Shown piece by piece: positions 13,898-27,397 of a DNA stretch of 64,000 bases. The notes under the pieces were generated by a model. The model had not been told where the DNA came from and did no database searches. It saw only the letters and a list, made by a program, of their open reading frames with translations. How positions within the stretch are numbered: position 1 is the stretch's first letter; each line of letters opens with the position of its first letter. The stretch is taken from contig NW_026515539.1 of assembly GCF_014898815.1 (NCBI RefSeq), forward strand, positions 3,100,001 through 3,164,000, given 5' to 3'. The DNA is from Panonychus citri. Lineage: Eukaryota; Arthropoda; Arachnida; Trombidiformes; Tetranychidae. The position numbers and the translations under genes are program-made.

Positions 13898-14383
13898 AAG
13901 AAAAGAATAACAACTCGACGGAGATAATTTAACCTCCACCACCAACAATTAGTTAATTACTTAGTTAATGTTTGATAATTGTTTCGTCCTATCATTTGTA
14001 TCTCCTTTTGGTATTTGATTACAAGTGAATGAGTAAACTGATTGTAATCAATTTACTTTATCCTTGATGATAAGTAGATGACAATTAGATGAAGATGAAA
14101 AAAAAGGGAAAAGTTGAAGAAATAAAAATAAGTAACAATTTAAATTGTTCGCAAATTCAATTGGTTAGGTTGTTAATCGTCATTTTGATTCCTTAATTTT
14201 AACCAATTTGATTTGAACGCAGTTTCTTATCAAAATCAATATTGATTTAGTTTTAATTCAATTTTTTAAATCTCACTTTTATCTTCAGGATGTTTCTTGT
14301 TTCTTCCTGAATATGTCATTGATTTTCTGGTAAGAACTTTGTGATTCAATAATCATCCTTTTATCATCTTCATGATGATGAGG

Positions 14384-14426
<43 letters not shown>

Positions 14427-17400
14427 TACCTGGGAATAGGTATTGCTTCAGGTAGAGTGACATTGTAATAGTTACAAACCAAGACACAAAGAATAGTGAT
14501 TCCAATTAAAGTAACAATTAACTCTGGTGGAAAATAAATTTCTTTTATATTTATAGTAACAATTTAAATGAATCTTCAATGTAACAACATTTTGAAACAA
14601 GAAAATCAACTAATTGTTGACAATTTTTTCTGCCAAATTGACCGCAGAGTTAAATCATTAACCAATCCAGTCAAGCAATCAAAGAGCAATTAAAAAAATT
14701 GTAACCTTGCTCGAGCCTTTTTTCATTATCATAATATTTACAGTTTCATCTTAATGATGTTGAAAAAGTTAATTGTTACAATTTTTATGATCAACGATAA
14801 TAAAATTGTAATCATGATAATTTGATAACTCAATTCAATTGGAAACTAACAATTAATCTTGAAAAATGATATTTTTTCAACATTTTTCATGGTTATTCAA
14901 TAATCATCATCATCATTAGTTTCAAGTAACCAAATGATCAAGTAAATTGTTTCTCATGTTTAACTAAATTGTCAAAGCTTTCCAATTGAATTGATGAAAC
15001 AATATAATCAAACATCTGATTCCGATTGACTTTTGATATTATTTTCAAATCATTAGATTACAAAATCAATAGACAAACAATTTAACTGACCCTCGCACTG
15101 ACCAATGGACAGTAAGAAACAAGTCTAACTAATTAAGTTAAACATCAACAATCAGTAAACCAAATTAATATCAAACAAACTTGTTAAAAAAATACACGAT
15201 AATCAATAACAATTTAAATTGATTGTGAAAGTGTTTAGAAAATGATTAAGATTGATGTTCACTGATTTCATTTAATCAGCCAATTGAGTTGATTGTATCA
15301 ACAATTTAATAGTCTATTGCTACTAATAAATTGACAATTTATTTTCATCAAAACTTTGATAACAATCATCCATCATCCGATCAGTTGATTTAAATTGTTT
15401 CAATTGTAACAGCCAAACAACAATAATACAAAGTGAATCAATTATTGTTATTGATTGTAATTGATTATTGGGTATTAAGAAAAAAAGTAACAACAAAGGT
15501 AATCAGTTAATCACAATCAATTGTTACTGATTGTTTCAATGAATTACCCTGATTTGTGGTTCTTATTCATCATAATCATTGATGATAATTTTTCATGAGG
15601 GAATTGAGTTAATATTGAAACAATGAATATTAATCAAGGTTAATCAATGACAATCAAATCAAATAATCTTACTAAATATAAGATTTTGATTAATTTTCTT
15701 TGCCTCCATCTTGATTGTTGAAGTCTAATTAGTTTTAATTATTATGTATTGTCAAGCTAATTACTAATTCAAATTGTTAATAAGACAAAAGTAAATGTTT
15801 GATCATGATAATCATTTAAACCCAATCAACCGCAATCATCTTCATCAACTAATTGTTATGATCTAGAAAGAAAAAGGTAAACAATTTATATAATAATTAA
15901 CAATCTTAATCATAATTAAAAAGTAACTATTGAATCGTTATTGAGGTTAACAGAATACAAATTAAAACGTTATTCTAATTAATTGTCACCCAAAAGGCTT
16001 TTTCACTCTGATTGTGTTTCCATGATTCTCACAATTAACAATCAATAAGAAATGATAATCATCTGATTAATCCATAATTACCAAAATTACAATCAAAGTT
16101 AATTAACTTTCGATTGTAATAATTACAATTCTCAAATCTATTAAATTGACACAAAATGAAATGATGATGACAATTAATTTGTTTCACCTCATCTTTATCA
16201 TGATTAATTAAATTGCCGACGATTGTTATTGTAAATGAAATAATGAACCAAGTTCCTGATTACTGTTAATAATAAACATCGTGATCAATTTAAATTGTTT
16301 GTAATCATCAATAATAAATACTATTAAATTAACTTTCACCGATTCAACAACAATCAACAAATTAACAGAAACCCGAATGGAAAAATATTTTAAGTATCAA
16401 TTTGCTGAATTAAATTGTTAATCTAATTGTAGACAATCAAAATAGGAAGTTGATTAACTTTCTCTTCACCATTTAACCTCTAATTGTGATTAAGGTAAAT
16501 TCACTTTCATAATCATTATGTTTATTGTTTAATGATCAAAATTAAAAGTAAATAAAAAAAAAACTTTAACTTGTTATGGTTAAGTTTCTTGTTTCAACTC
16601 GTTTCGTGATTATTGATTGTTGATAGTTAATTTTTTTTTACTGATCCACAAAAAGTGATCAATATAATCACCGTGACTATTTAACAGGTTTACGCATCAA
16701 TTAATTTAACTATATTATTATCATCATGATCATCACCAAGTTAACAAGTTGTTCATTATTATAATGATCAGAAATGGTTTATGGTTAAGCGATGAGAGAT
16801 ACTGAAGAAAAAAACAAAATTCAGAAATCAGAATTATCTCCGTGCGTAGATTTTAAATTGCAACAATTTACTGATTATTTAGTTTGATAACCTTGGGACT
16901 AACGTTCTGTTAACGGCCAATAATAAAATTAACTGATTGTCAGCAATTAATTAGATTCTGTATCTTCGGGTATCAACAATTTATCCACATAATGATAACT
17001 TAAAGTTTTCGGGTTTCGTTTTCAAAGTTATAACTTTGTTTCCTCTCGAGTTTATTAATTGTTAATTGTTATTAATGGCTAATTATTGATTGATTGATAT
17101 ACTTTTTATATTAATTGTTACCTAGGAATTGATCTTGGTAATTTTATTAATTGTTTTCCTTTTAATTTCATTTTGATTTTCTTCTCGTTATTTTGATTGA
17201 GCGACTCTTTTATTAACCTTTGATTTTCACTTCATTTTTCAATTGTATTTCAATTGTTGTCGCACAATTAACAATTAATTCAACTACCGGAAGGTGAATT
17301 AAGTTCAAAAAAGGTTGTCTTCTAATTGTTTATGTTGATTGTGATTCCAATTGTAACAATTGTAACAACACAATCAAGTTAATGGATCAATGATATAAAT

Positions 17401-18060
17401 TACTTAACATTGACATTGATTCTTGTATTTAAATGGTTCGTTTAATTTTCTAACTAAATTTACAGTGTATTTATTTATTAATAGTAACAATTTACTTGTA
17501 TTGTATTTGAACAGATGATAATTAATACTATAAAACTATTAAATTACAATTAGCCTTGATTATCAGTTAATTGTTAAAACACTTTAATCGGTATTGTTGG
17601 AAATTAACTTTGAACAAGAAAAATTTGTTATCGTTTACACTTGAGTTAATTTGATTGTACATTGAATTGTAGCTGAGGACACAATTAATTACATTCCTTA
17701 ATTAACTAATCAATGATTAACTGTTCGGAAAAGTTTCAAAGATAAACAATTAAAAAAATACTGAAGATAGTTAACAGTTGATGAAATAGAAATTGATGAG
17801 AATTCAAACAATTTAGATCAATATTTGAGAAAATTTTAAAACTCCGAGAGAATTTTAAAATTAATTAACCAAAGTTAATCAAAGAGATGACAACAATCAA
17901 TGGTTTAGAAATGAATTGAGACAAAATTAAGATTTAATTACTTACCACTTGATGATTATTATTAACAATTGTCCAGTTTAATTTGTATCCTTTGCATTGA
18001 ACAATTATCATCACTTTTGATTAAGATAAACATTGAATCAACGAAAATAGTAACATCAAA
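13898..18060. other. Long AT-rich intergenic region
   Basis: About 4.2 kb with no ORF or exon I can support. It contains a (GA)n run at 14389-14420. Upstream noncoding exons and the promoter of shavenoid are probably here but cannot be located by eye. Confidence 0.5.
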
Positions 18061-18659
18061 CCAACAGTAACAATCAACTAACTAAACTAAATCAACAGGT
18101 TGATTGTGTGGATGGAAAATAGATAATCAAGTGGCTCCATCGAGAGGAATTCATCAGAAATCTTCACACTTACGTTTCTTCATCAATTATCATCAACAAT
18201 TAAGAATAATTTTTCGAAATTGATTTCGTTCAAACAATCAGAGTTCTAAGAAATTATCAAAAACTTAAAGCATAACTTTGGATTGTTACGAAACCAGGAT
18301 GAATTTTGGAGCACGAATTCGAGCTCAAATTAACAATTCAATGATTAATTTTGTTTTTTCAGGAGTTGATAACTAATCAAATATTCACAGTAATTAGCAC
18401 ACGTGGAGGTAATTAGAATCAACTAATTGATCTTTTGGAATAACATGTGAAAAACGACTCCAATTATGATTCCTTTGAGTTTCTCATCAACATTACACGA
18501 GATTTTGACTGAGCTGATCAAATTCACTTTTCACCTTCTCGAATGACTTTTAAGAACTTTCAATTTAGTTTCGTTTCAATTAGTTGTATGTTAGTACAAA
18601 AACTGAAAAGTGAAAGTTTATATTTGTTTTGCTCTATTATCAGTCTTTCGGAAAATGAA

Positions 18660-18774
18660 GCTGAGAAAACATTTATTCAATTCGTTTAAATATAAAACGA
18701 CGTTCAAGTAGTTCTGATACACCATAGACAATATCACTATGATTCTTACTTGTGTTACTAATTCCAGTTCCATC
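18660..18774 (+). promoter_or_regulatory. Promoter and leader of secreted-peptide gene 1
   Basis: A TATA box (TATAAAA at 18691-18697) lies 84 bases before the start codon, preceded by CTGAGAAAACAT. The same two elements, in the same order, precede the other two copies, which supports this as a real core promoter. Confidence 0.65.
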
Positions 18775-18906
18775 ATGAATCGTTTTAATGTTTTAAGAAT
18801 TTTCATATTCATGATTGTGAGTATTTACTATTGCTTAGCAGATTCAGCGAATACCCCTTGGGCAACAAATAATCAAGCCGAAGGTTGGTCAAAAAATTTC
18901 ATCTAA
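18775..18906 (+). CDS. Short secreted peptide, copy 1 (divergent)
   Basis: A 43-residue ORF starting MNRFNVLRIFIFMIVSIYYC, which is almost entirely a signal peptide, followed by a short mature part (about LADSANTPWATNNQAEGW and a few more residues). It is not recognised from any known family. It is supported as a gene because its signal peptide pattern (M-N-x-x-N-x-L-x-x-F), TATA promoter and downstream tail match the copies at 19869 and 62586. The mature part shares no clear similarity with them and lacks the RKR site, so it may be diverged, truncated, or spliced at the GGTTGG near the end. A secreted effector, defence or signalling peptide are all possible; none is shown. Confidence 0.5.
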   Translation: MNRFNVLRIFIFMIVSIYYCLADSANTPWATNNQAEGWSKNFI

Positions 18907-19739
18907 TTTCTAATCTAATTTTGGCTAACAGCAGTGAGAATCGAGGCTGAATAGGACTCATCGATTGACGAATTGAAGATATAATCTCTTAATGAGAATA
19001 TTAGTGAATTCCAAATTTCCAAGAGTGAGTAAAAATGGAAATCAAATTGAATCCAAAATTCTATTAATAAAAATGAATTTAAATTGTTATTAAACCAGAA
19101 TTTGTTTCGTATAAACTTTATTAAAGACTCGGTTTATTTCTCGATCATATTGCCGCTCGAGAATGAATATCTCAGCCAACAATCAACTAACTAAACTAAA
19201 TCAACAGGTTGATTTGTGCGAGTGGAAAATAGATGATCAAGTGAGCTCCATCGAGAGTAATTCATCAGAAATCTTTAAAAATACGTTTCTTCATCAATTA
19301 TCATGAATAATTCAATATTAAGAATAATTTTTCGAAATTGATTTAGTCTAAACAACCAGAGTTCTAAAAACTTGAAGCATAACTTTGGATTGTTAAGAAA
19401 CCAGGATAAGTTTTATATTCCACATAATTTTCCTTTACCAACACTGAAAAATCATGAATTTTGACTATTTAACCTTGAGAATCGAGGTTGGATAGGGCTC
19501 ATCGATTGGCGAATTGAAGATTTATAATTAGTTATAACAAAACAATTTTTACCAACTAATTAATATAAACAATGAAAATGATTCTGTTTTTAAAAAACTG
19601 TCTCGCATTTGGAACCATAGAATCTTAAAAAAACAAACAATTAAAATGTAAACTGATCTTTAGTTAGATCATCCAAGTTGATTGTTTAAAGACGAGGAAA
19701 ACTCAATGTCTCCAACCAGAAGCTTTTTTTACAAATAAA

Positions 19740-19868
19740 GGTGAGAAAACATCTCGTCAGAATATAAAAGAAACGATCAATGAATGATATTCATTTAGTT
19801 GTGATAAACCGACGAACAGATAATAATAGTTCTGAGTTACTTATCTGATAAATTCCATCATCATCATC
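19740..19868 (+). promoter_or_regulatory. Promoter and leader of secreted-peptide gene 2
   Basis: TATAAAA at 19763-19769 lies 106 bases upstream of the ATG, with GTGAGAAAACATCTCGTCAG just before it. Both this block and the leader (CCGACGAACAGATAATA and AGTTCTGAGTTAC) are nearly the same in the inverted copy at 62.6 kb. Confidence 0.7.
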
Positions 19869-20036
19869 ATGAATTATCTCAATTTCTTACAAGTTTTCAT
19901 GATTTTCATCGTTCTCAGTCTTTCCTACTGTTCAACAAAAGAAATTTCTGTTTATCGTAAGCGACATTCGCCTTTCTCAAGTCCTGCTCAGGGTCAAACT
20001 TTCATGGATCAATCTATGAAAGACCAACATAAGTGA
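19869..20036 (+). CDS. Short secreted peptide, copy 2
   Basis: A 55-residue ORF. The first 20 residues (MNYLNFLQVFMIFIVLSLSY) form a strong signal peptide, ending near a Cys-Ser. The mature part reads STKEISVYRKR, then HSPFSSPAQGQT, then FMDQSMKDQHK. The RKR is a candidate furin or prohormone convertase site. No known family is recognised. The closest relative is the inverted copy at 62422-62586: signal peptide and both ends of the mature peptide are conserved, while the middle is replaced. The TATA promoter is conserved too, which makes it a likely transcribed gene despite its size. Confidence 0.65.
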   Translation: MNYLNFLQVFMIFIVLSLSYCSTKEISVYRKRHSPFSSPAQGQTFMDQSMKDQHK

Positions 20037-20453
20037 GTAAAAAATGAAAAAACTGATCAGAACAAATTCGTATTATTAATAATAAAAATGAATTTAAATT
20101 GTTATTAAACCAGAATTTGTTTCGTATAAACTTTATTACATTGTAATGATTCGGTATATTTCTCGATCATATTGCCGATCGACAAAACATTTTATTTTAA
20201 TCACTTTTAGTAACCAAACTAAGCAGGTTTTAAATTGCTAGAAAAAGCAAATTAGAATTGATTAAGATCGAGACATTGGCTCGAAGTAGATGGCAGCAGC
20301 AGCAGCGATTGTCTTTCATTTAATTAAAAGTTTAAAGTTTAAACCATTTAGTCAATTTTTTGTTTTCGATGAGTGAATGTTAAATGTTTTTCTTGTTTTA
20401 ATTGTTTGTTTATATTTTATACTTTCTATTTTTAATTAATTTCATCCATCTTC

Positions 20454-23400
20454 ATGGAGAATAATCATTTCAAACCGACTCTTCAACATGAGTTTACTTC
20501 TATTAGAATTAGTCAGTTACCCGATTTCGGTCTTTTAAAAAAACAATGTATCGCTTTTGGGGAATCTATTCCCCAACCTGTTGATGGAATTAATCAAATT
20601 GCTGGTTATGAATCATCGTATTTACATAAAATCCAGCAGCTCAAATTGGATATTCCGACTCCCGTTCAATCCCATTTATGGCCAATTCTATTTCGAGGTC
20701 GATCGGCGACTTGTATCTCAGCCCCAAAATCGGGTAAAACTCTGTCTTACCTCATCCCCGCTCTAAGTGATTCCCAATTTAAAGACAATGATCCCAATCA
20801 ATTGATCTACGGAGACGAAGGACCGAAAGTGGTTGTTGTTTGTTCAGGACTCAACAAAGTCTACGAGATCAGGGAACAAATCTATTCCATTCTCAACTCT
20901 AGAAATAGTAATCGAATCATTCTATTGACCAAAGACAATGAAAAGTCAGTGTCGACAAATATTCTTAATGGTTGTGATCTTTTAATTTCTACTCCAGGAC
21001 CTCTACAGAGATTCATAGACAATGGTGTAAGTCTCTTGATCTTTTTCATATTCTTAATTGTTGTCTATTATTTATAGAATAATTATCATTTTCTAATAAT
21101 TTCTATTGTTCAGTGTGTTCGATTTGATATCTGTTCACTTCTTGTGTTCGATGATGCCGATAAATCATTCACCATCCAACCCGAATTGGTACAATCCATT
21201 GTCTTGGCTTATCTTAAATCTTACAAGAAACGGTGAGTAATCAATAGCTTTAAATATCGAATCCAATCTAATCAACTAATCGATCTCTTATCATCTTTTC
21301 TTAGTCTAAACATTGCCGATGATTTAAATAGCCTTTTGACTGCACCAATGTTAATTCTCGCTGATTGTTGGACTAAAGAAGTGAAAAATTTCGCTACTCA
21401 ATATATGAAAAATTCTATTCAAATTTTCGGTGATCTTTTCGAGGCTGCAATTGCTCATGATCTTAATTATCATGTTAAATTTATTCCTCAAGAATCAGAG
21501 AGAATCAAATCTTGTGCTGATCTGATTCATTCACTCTTATGTCGAGGTAAACTCAATAGAATTGCAATTGTTTGTTCCAGTGATGAGGAAAGTAAACAAG
21601 TCTTTAAAACGATGGTGGATTTGGACGTAGTTCCGGTGATTATTGATTCAAGTAAATTCAATTATGAGATACCGAAACTGATAGAAATGAGCAAATCACA
21701 TCCAAGAGCAATAACGATCATCACTGATGATAAAATCAAAGAGTTCCCACAATTGAATCACATCGATACTTTGGTTCACTTTTCCATGCCAGATCATACC
21801 GATATATTTAGAAGTCGATTCATGTTAATGTCCATGTTGATTAGGCAAAAGGATGAATCAATCAACACCCATTTTCTTTTATCGTCAATCAACGGGAATC
21901 ACGCTCACTTTTTATGCCAATCTCTTCGTCGAGTCTCACCGATTCCCCTTCAATTGGACAAACTTAAAAACGTCTCTCAAAGGCCATTATGTGATTACTT
22001 TTTGGCTTATTCTTATTGTCCATTTAAATCAACATTTTGTCTCAATCGACATCAATTCAAATTATCTGATCCAGTCAACAAATTTCTTCCTGTCGATGGT
22101 CAAATTAGATTTGAAATCACTCACATAATTAACGCCAATCAATTTTATCTCCGACTAATTGAGTATCGAGATAGTAAAAGTCAACAAGGAGAATGGATCA
22201 AATATAATTACCAATACAATGTAATTAAAGATCAACTTCAAGCTTTAAAAGATCAAGATTCACCAATCGAAGATTCTGTTCCTATTATTGGTAAAATCTA
22301 TGGATTGATTGTCATGGGGATTGTTCATCGAGTTAAAGTGATTGAAAATCTTGGACAATTGACCAATAAAGAGACAAATATGACGATCGATGATCAAACG
22401 CCCTTTCAATTGGAAGTGAACTTTATTGACTTTGGTTACCACTCGAAAGCTTTATCCAATCAGCTAATCTGTTTACCTAAACACTTACGAGATTATCAAC
22501 CATTGGCTATTCGAAGCTTCATTTTGGGAATAAAACCAATTGACAATGAAATTGAATGGACACACAAACCAGCAGAATCTTTGACTAATTTTCTCCGTGA
22601 ACATCGTAATTTAGTCGCAACAAGTTGGGTCAAAATGCAGAGAAAAAGTATTTTCTGGTTGGACAATATGAAGATTATTCAAAATTTGAAACATTTAAAA
22701 CGAAATGTGGTCAGTTGGAGTCCCGAATGTGATCTTATTGATAGTTGCCTCGCTGCTAAGAATGACCAATATTTCCCAAAAGTAAACACGAATCACCATT
22801 CATTATACTTGAAGTGGTCTAACCATCGCCTTTGGCAATCAGCATCTCGAGCTTTTCTTAGCGACCAATTTCAACTCACATACTTGAGTCACTTTGTCGA
22901 TTTCAATACTTTCTATGTCGTCAAACAAAGCGATTTCAAATGCTTAGAAAATTTAGAAAAAGATTTATCTAAATTACAATTAACGCCGATGAAAGCATTT
23001 ATCGAGAATTGTCTTGGTATTGGAATTGTTGAGAACTCAGGATCAAAATCATTTTCTAGAATTAAAGTGATCCAACATTTGCCTGAAGAGAAATTGGTTG
23101 AGGTCTTTTTCCTCGATTGGGGAGAAACATATAAAATCCCTGAGAAATTTTGTTTTACAATCGACGAAAAGTTCATCAAGCGATTACCATTCCAAGCAAT
23201 CAAATGTTCGTTGGTTGGTGTTGAAGGAAATGTCGACCCAAATACTATTTATGATTTAACTCGAACTTCTGACGAGTTATTCAAACACATTCTTCTCGAA
23301 AAGATCGATGGAACTAAAGAAACGAGCTATTCAGTTCGTGTTTATTACGAAACTCACGAAGAAAATGACCAAACATATTTCATGAGATTATCGAAATGGT

Positions 23401-23879
23401 TGGTTGATAATGGACATGGAGTTTATACCGATCAAGATGAAGATAAAAAGGAGATTCACATAGGGATGCCAAATGGAAAGACAGATATTGACGATAGTGA
23501 GGATTCTGAAGATGAAGTGACCAGAGGAGAGCGACTTTGTGCTCAGAATCTACTCGATTCTGTTAGTGACGGAATGAGACAATTTCTTATAGAAAACATC
23601 AAACCTGATCCAGTCCAATTCGATCCAAATAAGATTAGTAAAAGAGCGAAAATGCTGCTGACACTTAAAAGACTAAAAGAAGAAGAAGAAAAGAGAAGAA
23701 AAGAAGAGATCCGAATAAACGAAAATGAAGATTCGGACAACGATTGGCAATCGACTGGACGAGACGAACCACCAAATGGTCGAACTGATTATTCGAATGT
23801 TCTACCTTATGATCCAACATCTTCAGAAGGATCAGAATTAGAATCTGATCTCGAAGATTTTGGACATGATGCAATTTAG
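20454..23879 (+). CDS. TDRD12: TDRD12/Yb-like Tudor-domain DEAD-box helicase
   Basis: Three exons, 20454-21026, 21114-21232 and 21305-23879, give 1,088 residues in a continuous frame. The N-terminal half is a DEAD-box helicase fold: PTPVQ Q-motif, Walker A SAPKSGKT (residues 89-96), STPGPL motif Ib, and motif II FDDAD (about 203-207) instead of DEAD. Motifs III (SAT) and VI (HRxGR) are not recognisable, so unwinding may be weak. A CCCH zinc finger (C-x8-C-x6-C-x3-H, in LCDYFLAYSYCPF and FCLNRH) follows. Two Tudor domains come next (around NFIDFGYHSKAL and FFLDWGETYKIP), then an acidic, charged tail. This order matches TDRD12 and the insect Yb proteins, which act in piRNA production in germline granules. 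The C-terminal part has a decayed copy at 39245-39553. Confidence 0.85.
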
Positions 23880-24583
23880 ATTCTCTTTAAACAATTAATT
23901 TACTTCTCTAATTATCAATTTAATCAATAGAATAGAATAGAAATTAAATATTAACTAATTGTGTCTCTGTGTTCACTTTTATCCAATCAACTTATTGTCA
24001 ATCATTTGATTATCTACTTATTAAATGTAACTATTATAATTATTGTTATCTAAAGGTCAATGACCTTAAATTCATGATTATTGTCATACGAATGATAATT
24101 AATTATAATTAATAGTAATAATTAAACTTTGTAACAATATTAATGTCATTCAACTTTTATTTGTTTCTTTCTTTCAACAATTAAGCTCAATGATAATGAA
24201 CTTGTAAGGAAGTGGAATCAATAAGAATTGATTATAAGTGTTGAGTCGACAATTAATCAACTAATTTAATTCCAATGACAACAAATTGTTTCTTTTTCTT
24301 TCTCTTTTCTGAGTGTTTTCCTTTTCTCTCATTAATCGGAAATGATAAATATTAATAATTAAGAGACGAAATTGTATTTAGTGTAACAGTTTATATTTGA
24401 TTAACAGGTAATTTAGATTGTGATCTCAGTTGATGTCAATCGAACACCGAATGAGTTAAATTATTGTGCTTACAAAAAAATAGGAATTGGGAGGTAAAAG
24501 TTGTAGATGAGAATAGGTGAGGACAAGTAAGGGTCAAGGGGTAAGAGAATAATCAGAAAGGAAGATAGAGAAAGAAAGGAAAG

Positions 24584-24620
<37 letters not shown>

Positions 24621-25870
24621 AAAGATAAAAATAATCCACAGGTAACATTAGAGTTCGTTACCAATGAATTTTCATAATTTGTATCAATGAGTAAATGATT
24701 CACTTAAGTTTAAATAAGAAATAGTTTACAATGTGTACGCTTTGTGTTCGTGTTCGTGTTTCTTTTTGTGTTTGTGTTTAGATTTGTGAATGTGAATGTG
24801 CTTTGAGCTTGTTGATAAAAATGAGAAGAAAAAATTATCCCAGTAATTTGATGTTGGGACTCTGGTGATTTAGTGATTTAGTTAATATGAGTTTTTTTGT
24901 GCATGTGTTTAGATGTGATTGTGTTGAAGAAGATCATGATAAGGAGCAGGGGACAAAGAGGTAGATATAAAGATAATAAATGGAAAACATTGTGACGAAA
25001 AGAACAACAGTCATCAACAAATTAAATAGATCGATTAAATTATCCAATGTGCTTTCCTCTAATCATCGAATTTGTCATTCAAATATTATTTATCCTTGAT
25101 TTTTTGTTCAATTTCGTATTCATAGATTGGTGGATGTAGCACATATTCATCAAAATACACATGATTAAGGGCCTCTTTCGCTGTTATCCTTAGTCGAGGA
25201 TTAAACCTCAGCATGGCCTAAAAAAGAAAAAAAGAGCAATTAATATGAATAATTTAATCGAGTATTTAAAAGAGAGAGAGAAAGAGAGAGAGAGAAAGAG
25301 AGAAATGAACGAAACAAAAAGAGGTTCAATGTTTACCTTCAATAGTTCACAAGCTTCAGGTGGCATCTCAGGTAATAAAGTGTTCAGAGGAATCGCTTTG
25401 AATCCTGCATAAGAGTTACATGGAAAATAGGCTTCTTCAGGCCATTCAGATTCCGATGGACTTCCAATAACCGAAAATATTTTACTCAATTGATCAGGTT
25501 CCGATTGTCCATTTAAAAATGCTTTTCGTCGATGAAGTTCAGCGAAAATACAACCACAACTCCAAATATCCACCCAACTCGCATAACTTGCTCCTAAAAG
25601 CACTTCGGGTGCTCGATACCAAAGGGTAACAACTACTGAGGTCAAAGCTCGTGAATCCTCATAAATACGAGCTAATCCAAAATCGGCTAATTTTACTCTT
25701 CCACTATTAGTGATCAATATATTCTGTGGCTTCAAATCTCGATGCACTATCCTATTGGAATGTAAAAAATCAACACCGTTCAAAATTTGATACATTATAT
25801 CCTAATATTGATAATGATAAATAAAGAAACAAACAAAAAAAGATCGAGATAAACAAAATGATATAACAAC

Positions 25871-25903
<33 letters not shown>

Positions 25904-27397
25904 CAATTATGATGTAAACAAGGATAACAAAAAAAAAGAGAAACAAATTGTTACCTTAATCCTATCTGGTCCTAAGCCTGGAGATGGACAATGGCTCAAG
26001 TATTTTCCTAAATCTTGTTCAATATATTCGAAAACAAGATACAAAATTAATTGTTTCTCTTTCTCTAAACGTTTAGCATAGCAAATATCAAGTAACCTGT
26101 TGAAAGAGAAAAGAATAAAAGAAAAAAAAAGAATAAGAACGATAAGAATGAATAATATTGATATTAATCAATGTTTTCTGTTTGTTCTCTTTTTTCAGAA
26201 TTGATGTAAAATCGACTACAGATGTTTGTTGTGATCATTGGAATCTTATGGAGTCGTGTGGCTCATCAGCACTGACCACCGACAAAGGAAGTTAAGGAAT
26301 CTTAACAATGACCTAGGCCTCCAAGTAGAGATTCCGACCATTTTTGTTGGCCCATAGTTTAAATAGATGAGTGTGTGTGGCTCGAATAACGAATTTTTTT
26401 TCTCTCTCTCTCGCTCTCTCTCAATATTTACTGATTCGTCGCAGGAATTAGGCCGATGGGCCACACCTGAAGTGATCATCAACAAACAAACAGCAATAAC
26501 AATGCAACAAAGTTGCCGTAATTTAAAATAGAGGGTATTGAGTGAATGAGTGAGAGTTAAAGACAACAAAGAGCAGAAAGGAAGGAAAGAAAAAGGGAGA
26601 GACAAGGAGGGAATAAGACAAAGAACAAAACTTTGCAACTTGATGGTATAATCTATGGTTAATCATGATCGGCTGGTTATGGGATGATGATGAGTGTTGT
26701 TGTAGATACACATTCTCAAGGGTTGATTGGGTTTCAGTTAAGTGGCAATTCTTTTAAAGGTTAAAGGGAGAGAGAGAGAATGAGTGAGTGTGAGAGAGAG
26801 AGAGAGAGAAAAGGGTTTACAAGAATATGATAGAATCTCTGGGAAAATGGAACCAAGGGAAACATATTAGCAAAAACTAGTGGAAAATAAGAGAGGAGAT
26901 TGTAAGAGATATTAAGAAAAGGAAGGTAAAAGAGAGGAAAGTGTAACGAGAAACCTGTTGATCCATGCGTTTAAAAGGATAAAGGAAAAAAAGAGGAACG
27001 AGAATTGGAAGAATAAAGAAATTATGATAGAATTTAGAAAAAAAAGAAAAGAGAATAGAAAATAAATGAGACATCAAATTTGGCGAATTGTCAAAACAAA
27101 GGTAACAAGAGAAACACAGAGGAAGAGAAAGAGAGAAAAAAATTGGGTTCATATCACATACCTGACAACATTTGGATGTTCATACATTTCTAATTGTTTA
27201 AGAAGTGAAATCTCTCTAATGAGAGTTGGTGGAACACCGTCTTCATAAAGGGCAACATTCACTTTCTTAATTGCCACTGATTGTCCTTCGTTAACTAGAT
27301 CACGAGCTTTGAAAACAGTTCCATAAGTTCCTTCACCAATGAATCCAATTTCCTCATAATTATTGGCCGTTGATGAGCTTGTGAGACAAAAAGACAT
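23832..27397. repeat. Left arm of large inverted repeat (CDK4/6 copy A)
   Basis: This arm pairs with about 35745-39292 in opposite orientation. It covers the last bases of the Tudor helicase gene, its 3' flank and a complete CDK4/6 gene. Identity is near 98 per cent in the part of the flank I compared by eye (23880-23990) and complete in the CDK exons compared. Interruptions: 24929-25118 differs from 37861-38190 (end of the last CDK exon and its 3' flank), and intron 1 is unrelated. A (GAAA)n/(GA)n tract near 24568-24622 replaces the long CT run of the other arm. Confidence 0.85.
25086..27397 (-). CDS. Cdk4: Cyclin-dependent kinase 4/6, copy A
   Basis: Exons 27162-27397, 25955-26096, 25337-25801 and 25086-25217 give 324 residues. 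Features: glycine loop GEGTYGTVFKA, VAIKK lysine, PPTLIRE cyclin-binding helix (PLSTIRE in human CDK6), catalytic HRDLKPQN, DFGLARIYED, and the T-loop ALTSVVVTLWYRAPE with Thr followed by Ser as in CDK6. FSVIGSPSESEWPEE is also typical of CDK4/6. With cyclin D it would phosphorylate RB to start S phase. Exons 1-3 encode the same protein as copy B at 35745-37931. After IYEYE the tail is different (IEQKIKDK, stop). Intron 1 (1,065 bases) is unrelated to that of copy B. Both genes look intact. Confidence 0.92.

Larger units (their letters stand above)
18061..20190 (+). repeat. Imperfect tandem duplication carrying small-peptide genes
   Basis: Two related units of roughly 1.1 kb. The segment starting about 18065 (CAATCAACTAACTAAACTAA) recurs at about 19181 and can be followed for some 230 bases with scattered changes. 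The tail that follows each peptide gene (from about 19069 and 20087, ending near TCTCGATCATATTGCCG) is also repeated. A shorter piece (GAATCGAGG, then GGCTCATCGATTG) occurs at about 18938 and 19483, but on different sides of the peptide gene, so the units have been rearranged. An inverted copy of gene, promoter and tail lies at 62.3-62.7 kb. Confidence 0.8.

Noticed and set aside
18618..18812. 64-codon minus-strand frame overlapping peptide copy 1
   Set aside because: It is the antisense shadow of the promoter and signal peptide; the plus strand has the conserved TATA box and ATG.
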